This document shows positions 52,953 through 56,560 of a DNA stretch of 56,560 nt, in pieces. Position numbers and translations under genes: made by a program. Source of the stretch: Desulfosporosinus sp. Sb-LF (GTDB taxonomy: Bacteria; Bacillota; Desulfitobacteriia; Desulfitobacteriales; Desulfitobacteriaceae); NCBI RefSeq assembly GCF_004766055.1, contig NZ_SPQR01000019.1, positions 1 to 56,560 of the forward strand. The letters run 5' to 3'. A model generated the notes under the pieces. It did no database searches, was not told the origin of the DNA, and saw only the letters and a program-made list of their open reading frames with translations. Position 1 is the stretch's first letter. Each line of letters begins with the position of its first letter.

Positions 52953-54857
52953 ATGAATAAAAAATCAATAGATCCAGCCGTCTTAGAATTGTTACCTAAA
53001 GCGGCCTTTGATGGAGTAGAAACAGTTTGGGATCGTCATGAAGCACAACAACCTCAATGTGGGTTTGGAAGTTTAGGAGTCTGTTGCAGACATTGTATTC
53101 AAGGACCCTGTCGTATTGATCCCTTTGGGAACGGGCCAAAAACAGGAATTTGCGGAGCAAGTGCGGATGTGATCGTAACTCGCAATTTACTTAGGCAAGT
53201 GGCCGGCGGAGCGGCAGCCCATGTGGATCATGCCTATGAGGCTGTTGAAGCTTTAGAGATGGCAGCCAAGGGAGAAATTAATTATAACATCACTGATGAA
53301 ACAAAATTGCAACAGATCGCTCGCGGGTTAGGCTTGGAGATCTCAGCCAAAAACAAATCAGAACTAGCCTTGGAGGTTGTCGATGTTGCGTATGCTGATC
53401 TGGCTAACCATGGAAGTAAACCTGTGCAATGGCTGATGGCCAATGCACCCAAAGAAAGAATTGCCGTTTGGAAGAGTCTAGGGATTCTCCCACGTAATCC
53501 TGATCGGGAAATTCGTGAAGCCATGCATCAGACAACCATGGGTATGGATGCTGACCCGGTGAATCTTGTCCTAGCTACTGCTAAACAAGGGCTAGTAGAC
53601 GGTTACTCTGGCCTAAAACTGGCAACAGACATGCAAGATATCCTTTTTGGGACACCTACGCCCGTCGTGACGGAAGCTAATTTAGGGGTTCTCAAAGAAG
53701 ACTACGTTAATCTCATCGTACATGGGCATGTCCCCTTGCTTTCGGAAAAAATCGTCTATTGGGCTGGCAAACTCCAAGAGGAAGCAATCCTTGTTGGGGC
53801 CAAAGGAATCTTAGTCTCGGGAATCTGCTGTACAGGTAATGAAGTCTTAATGCGCAAAGGAATTCCGTTGGTCACTAACTTCTTGGCTCAAGAAATCGCC
53901 ATAGTTACGGGAGCCGTTGACGCTATGGTCGTCGACGTACAATGTATTATGCCTTCCTTAGCTAAAGTCGCTGCTTGTTATCACACAGAGATCATCACAA
54001 CAATGCCGATCGTCAAAATGCCTGGAGCCACTCACGTTCCATTTGCTTTAGAAAGTGTGGATGAAGCTGCTCAGGAAATTGTGCGCAAGGCAATCACCTC
54101 TTACGGGCGAAGGGATAGCAAGAAAATCAAAATTCCCAATTATAGACGTAAGATTATGGCTGGATTCAGCGTAGAAGCCATTATTGGAGCACTATCAACA
54201 GTGAACCCTGACCAACCTCTTAAGCCTCTCATCGACAATATTGTCAATGGTAATATCTTAGGGGTTGTGGCTACGGTGGGATGCAACAATGTCAAAGTGA
54301 CTCAAGATCTCATACATGTAGAATTAGTGAAAGAGCTTGTGAAAAATAACGTATTAGTCGTCGCTACCGGATGTTCCGCTCATGCCCTGGCTAAAGCCGG
54401 CTTTATGAATTCTGAAGGAGCTGAAGCCTATGCTGGAGAGGGTTTGAAAGCAGTCTTGTCAGCGATTGGCCAGGCCGCAGGTCTTGGTGGCCCACTTCCA
54501 CCCGTACTGCATATGGGAAGCTGTGTCGATAATTCGAGGATTGGGGATTTGGTCACAGCGATTGCAGCCTATCTAAATGTGGATTCCGCCTCGTTGCCCG
54601 TGGCAGCAAGTGCTCCAGAACTCCAGCATGAAAAAGCCTTGAGTATCGGAACTTGGGCTGTGACCATGGGGCTTACCACTCACCTTGGAGTTGTTCCACC
54701 CGTGCTAGGGAGCAAAGCTGTCACCGAGTTGCTGACCCATGGCCTAAGTGATGTAATCGGGGGGAAATTCTATGTAGAAACCGATCCCTTGAAAGCGGCG
54801 CAAGGACTTCTTGAGGATATCCGAGCAAAACGAAAAAAACTCGGACTTCCTAGTTAA
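52953..54857 (+). CDS. cooS: Anaerobic carbon monoxide dehydrogenase catalytic subunit
   Basis: 634 residues. It interconverts CO and CO2 at a Ni-Fe-S C-cluster. The N-terminal D/B cluster cysteines are at 36, 44, 45, 48, 53 and 67 (QCGFGSLGVCCRHCIQGPC). The C-cluster ligands have the family's spacing, with His in IVHGHVP and cysteines in GICCTG, VQCIMP, TVGCNN, TGCSAH and MGSCVD. It is the monofunctional type and lacks acetyl-CoA synthase. cooF precedes it and an FAD oxidoreductase follows 14 bases on. The Ni-insertion gene cooC is not in the window. Confidence 0.96.
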   Translation: MNKKSIDPAVLELLPKAAFDGVETVWDRHEAQQPQCGFGSLGVCCRHCIQGPCRIDPFGNGPKTGICGASADVIVTRNLLRQVAGGAAAHVDHAYEAVEALEMAAKGEINYNITDETKLQQIARGLGLEISAKNKSELALEVVDVAYADLANHGSKPVQWLMANAPKERIAVWKSLGILPRNPDREIREAMHQTTMGMDADPVNLVLATAKQGLVDGYSGLKLATDMQDILFGTPTPVVTEANLGVLKEDYVNLIVHGHVPLLSEKIVYWAGKLQEEAILVGAKGILVSGICCTGNEVLMRKGIPLVTNFLAQEIAIVTGAVDAMVVDVQCIMPSLAKVAACYHTEIITTMPIVKMPGATHVPFALESVDEAAQEIVRKAITSYGRRDSKKIKIPNYRRKIMAGFSVEAIIGALSTVNPDQPLKPLIDNIVNGNILGVVATVGCNNVKVTQDLIHVELVKELVKNNVLVVATGCSAHALAKAGFMNSEGAEAYAGEGLKAVLSAIGQAAGLGGPLPPVLHMGSCVDNSRIGDLVTAIAAYLNVDSASLPVAASAPELQHEKALSIGTWAVTMGLTTHLGVVPPVLGSKAVTELLTHGLSDVIGGKFYVETDPLKAAQGLLEDIRAKRKKLGLPS

Positions 54858-54871
54858 GGAAGGAAAAAATT

Positions 54872-56128
54872 ATGATGACTTATATCGTTGTTGGCAATAG
54901 CGCAGCTGGGTTATTTGCGATTGAAGAGATCCGAAGACACGACACAGAGTCGGAACTAATCGTCCTCACAGCAGAACAAGAACCTAGTTATTCCCGTTGC
55001 CTCACTACTTATTTCCTAGCAGGAGATATTCCTGCTTCCCACCTTTACTTACGTAATGCTGATTTCGCCGAACGACTGAACCTAAAGATAGTTTACGGAG
55101 TCAAGGTCAACAGGATCGATCCCACGCGTCAAATGGTGCGAAGTATTGATGGGCGGGAGTGGCACTATAGCAAACTTTTGATCGCCATGGGGGCATCAGC
55201 GAATAAGCTTACCATTCCAGGTGGAACGCTTCCAGAAGTTTTTACACTACGTACCATGGGGGATGCTTTAGCAATTAATAAGACCTTGGATCAGGGCGCG
55301 AAAAAGGCAGTCGTCATAGGAGGAGGTTTGATCAGTTTAAAAAGTGCTTATGCCTTGAGAAAACGCGGGCTTGAGGTAACAGTTGTGGTCTCCTCTGGAC
55401 AGATTCTCTCCCAAATGCTGGATGAAAAGTCTGCTGACATGATTCAAGCGCACTTGAGAGTCAATGGATTTAAATTTCTTTTACAAACTGAGGCGATGAC
55501 GATCACTGGAGAAGACCACGTTCAAGGTGTGCAGATCACGCCCAAAACAGAACTTGCCACTAATTTGGTGATTGTTGGCAAGGGAGTTCATCCTAATATC
55601 AGAGGGTTGAGCGATTTCGGCTTCAATATCGGGCAGGGCCTACAGGTAGATTCTTCGTTAGCCACTAACCATCCCAATATATACGCGGCCGGAGATATTG
55701 CCGAAACTTGGGACCTTGTTCGCCAGAAATTCACCGTAAATGCCACTTGGCCCAATGCTACAACCCAAGGCAGAATTGCCGGTGCAAATATGTGCGGAAG
55801 ACAAGAGGTTTATCCAGGATCTCTTAGCTTAAACTCTGTGGACTTTTTTGGCCTCTCGGCCATGTCCGTTGGTATCACGAAACTACAAGACAACAACGGG
55901 ACTGGAGATTGGGACCAAGAAGAAGACCTGAAAACAGTTGGAAACATGTCCAACTATCGCAAACTGATTTGGCAGGGGGACATTCTAAGGGGGTTCATTC
56001 TAGTTGGTGACACATCCCAATGTGGTGTATTAACAGGCTTGATTAAAGTAGGTCGCCCACTGACCCAAGCCCAAAAGAGTTTGACGTTGGCTAAAAGAGG
56101 AGCCCTGGCAGTAGGAATAATGAAGTAG
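54872..56128 (+). CDS. FAD/NAD(P)-dependent oxidoreductase of the CODH operon
   Basis: 418 residues. The FAD-binding motif (VVGNSAAG) is at the N-terminus, a second dinucleotide motif VIGGGLISLKSA follows at about 150, and NIYAAGDIAE is the usual C-terminal flavin motif. GGAAGG precedes the ATG. It lies 14 bases after cooS. CODH-CooF-FNOR operons of this form are known in carboxydotrophs such as Carboxydothermus, where they are linked to NAD(P) reduction and oxidative stress; that role here is inference. Confidence 0.92.
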   Translation: MMTYIVVGNSAAGLFAIEEIRRHDTESELIVLTAEQEPSYSRCLTTYFLAGDIPASHLYLRNADFAERLNLKIVYGVKVNRIDPTRQMVRSIDGREWHYSKLLIAMGASANKLTIPGGTLPEVFTLRTMGDALAINKTLDQGAKKAVVIGGGLISLKSAYALRKRGLEVTVVVSSGQILSQMLDEKSADMIQAHLRVNGFKFLLQTEAMTITGEDHVQGVQITPKTELATNLVIVGKGVHPNIRGLSDFGFNIGQGLQVDSSLATNHPNIYAAGDIAETWDLVRQKFTVNATWPNATTQGRIAGANMCGRQEVYPGSLSLNSVDFFGLSAMSVGITKLQDNNGTGDWDQEEDLKTVGNMSNYRKLIWQGDILRGFILVGDTSQCGVLTGLIKVGRPLTQAQKSLTLAKRGALAVGIMK

Positions 56129-56170
56129 AAAAAAGGCGGCTATGCAACGTGAATTGCAAGCCGCTTTTTT
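56129..56170. terminator. Terminator between the CODH operon and hcp
   Basis: A stem of GCGGCT with AGCCGC, extended by GCAA/TTGC inside, with A and T runs on both sides. The two converging genes share it. Confidence 0.88.
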
Positions 56171-56217
56171 CGTAGTGACTGCTTTTTTGATGAAAGGAAG
56201 CTACTTCTATCGGGCTA

Positions 56218-56560
56218 TTATGCCATGAACATTTTGATATCATCTTCAACATTGGTGATTCCTGCAATGCCAAAGTTATCAACTAAGACTTTCACGACGT
56301 TCGGGGACAAGAAACCTGGTAGTGTCGGTCCTAAGTGAATGTTTTTTACTCCTAAATGCAGAAGAGCCAGTAAAACGATGACAGCTTTTTGCTCGTACCA
56401 GGCAATGTTATAAGAGATGGGGAGTTGATTAATATCATCTAAGCCAAAAACTTCTTTGAGTTTCAAGGCGATCACGGCCAAGGAATAGGAGTCATTACAT
56501 TGTCCGGCATCGAGAACTCTCGGAATCCCACCGATGTCCCCTAGGTTCAGTTTATTATAT
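56218..56560 (-). CDS. hcp: Hybrid cluster protein, 3' part only
   Basis: The last 113 or so residues of a gene that enters from the right edge. [20 protein letters not shown] carries a hybrid-cluster cysteine, and [12 protein letters not shown] carries a conserved glutamate. [16 protein letters not shown] and the DNFGIAGI end are typical of Hcp (hydroxylamine/NO reductase type). The start is outside the window. Confidence 0.93.
   Translation of the reverse strand, partial: YNKLNLGDIGGIPRVLDAGQCNDSYSLAVIALKLKEVFGLDDINQLPISYNIAWYEQKAVIVLLALLHLGVKNIHLGPTLPGFLSPNVVKVLVDNFGIAGITNVEDDIKMFMA

Noticed and set aside
1-56560. CRISPR arrays, intact insertion sequences, phage genes, tRNAs
   Set aside because: None was recognised on either strand.

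Overview
The window looks like a chromosomal segment of an anaerobic, endospore-forming Firmicute of the Desulfosporosinus/Desulfitobacterium type (class Clostridia). The reasons are moderate GC, strong AGGAGG ribosome sites on nearly every gene, an alpha/beta-type SASP behind a sigma-G-like promoter, a spore photoproduct lyase, HutP-type RNA control, a carbon monoxide dehydrogenase cluster and a hybrid cluster protein. The genus is an inference from gene content and style; no rRNA gene body lies in the window.

Layout. 1-290 holds what looks like the tandem promoters and leader of an rRNA operon that runs leftwards out of the window. 418-7458 is housekeeping and spore-related: a membrane protein, a GerMN-type amidase, RF3 (prfC), a YbjN-like protein, a hemolysin III protein, a SASP, a small coiled protein and a Tat-type metallo-beta-lactamase-fold hydrolase. 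7601-11293 is a copper island (csoR-copA-copZ) with a clear CsoR operator. 11530-15770 holds hutP-hutH with an attenuator and a candidate HutP RNA site, a YmaF-like protein and an amino-acid permease. 15910-17608 has two SHOCT proteins, a decayed chemoreceptor pseudogene and a tiny double-CxxC protein.

17622-25739 is a fatty-acid (beta-oxidation) block: a CoA-transferase, acyl-CoA dehydrogenase, thiolase, fused hydratase/3-hydroxyacyl-CoA dehydrogenase and a FadR-like TetR repressor with its operator. Two related MITE-like repeats sit directly after the dehydrogenase and thiolase genes. 26299-29167 is lutABC for L-lactate oxidation. 29369-38169 contains splB (lacking the usual active-site cysteine at position 141), a UbiB-like kinase with a phasin-like partner, a broken uxaA (altronate dehydratase), an NlpC/P60 hydrolase, a YoaE/YyaE-type molybdoenzyme, xpt and a YgjP-like metalloprotease.

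38550-44240 carries a Q/N-rich small protein and a TetR-ABC-ABC-HlyD efflux operon with an operator inside its promoter. 44472-52244 is mixed: a TIGR02328-like protein, an AT-rich EFR1 ferredoxin-flavodoxin, a DUF1858 redox-disulfide protein, a BtuF-like cytoplasmic protein with a four-cysteine insert, a BenE-type transporter and a 992-residue GAF-PAS-GGDEF-EAL protein. 52457-56560 is cooF-cooS-FAD oxidoreductase, facing the 3' end of hcp.

The strongest second-look items are the HutP attenuator, the splB Cys-to-Ala change, the paired 3' repeats in the fad block, a 20-bp perfect inverted repeat across the end of a small zinc-ribbon-like gene, the CODH/FAD-oxidoreductase/Hcp grouping, and an orphan terminator that may end a small RNA. 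I did not find a CRISPR array, an intact insertion sequence, a phage or a tRNA. I see no clearly new multi-gene system.
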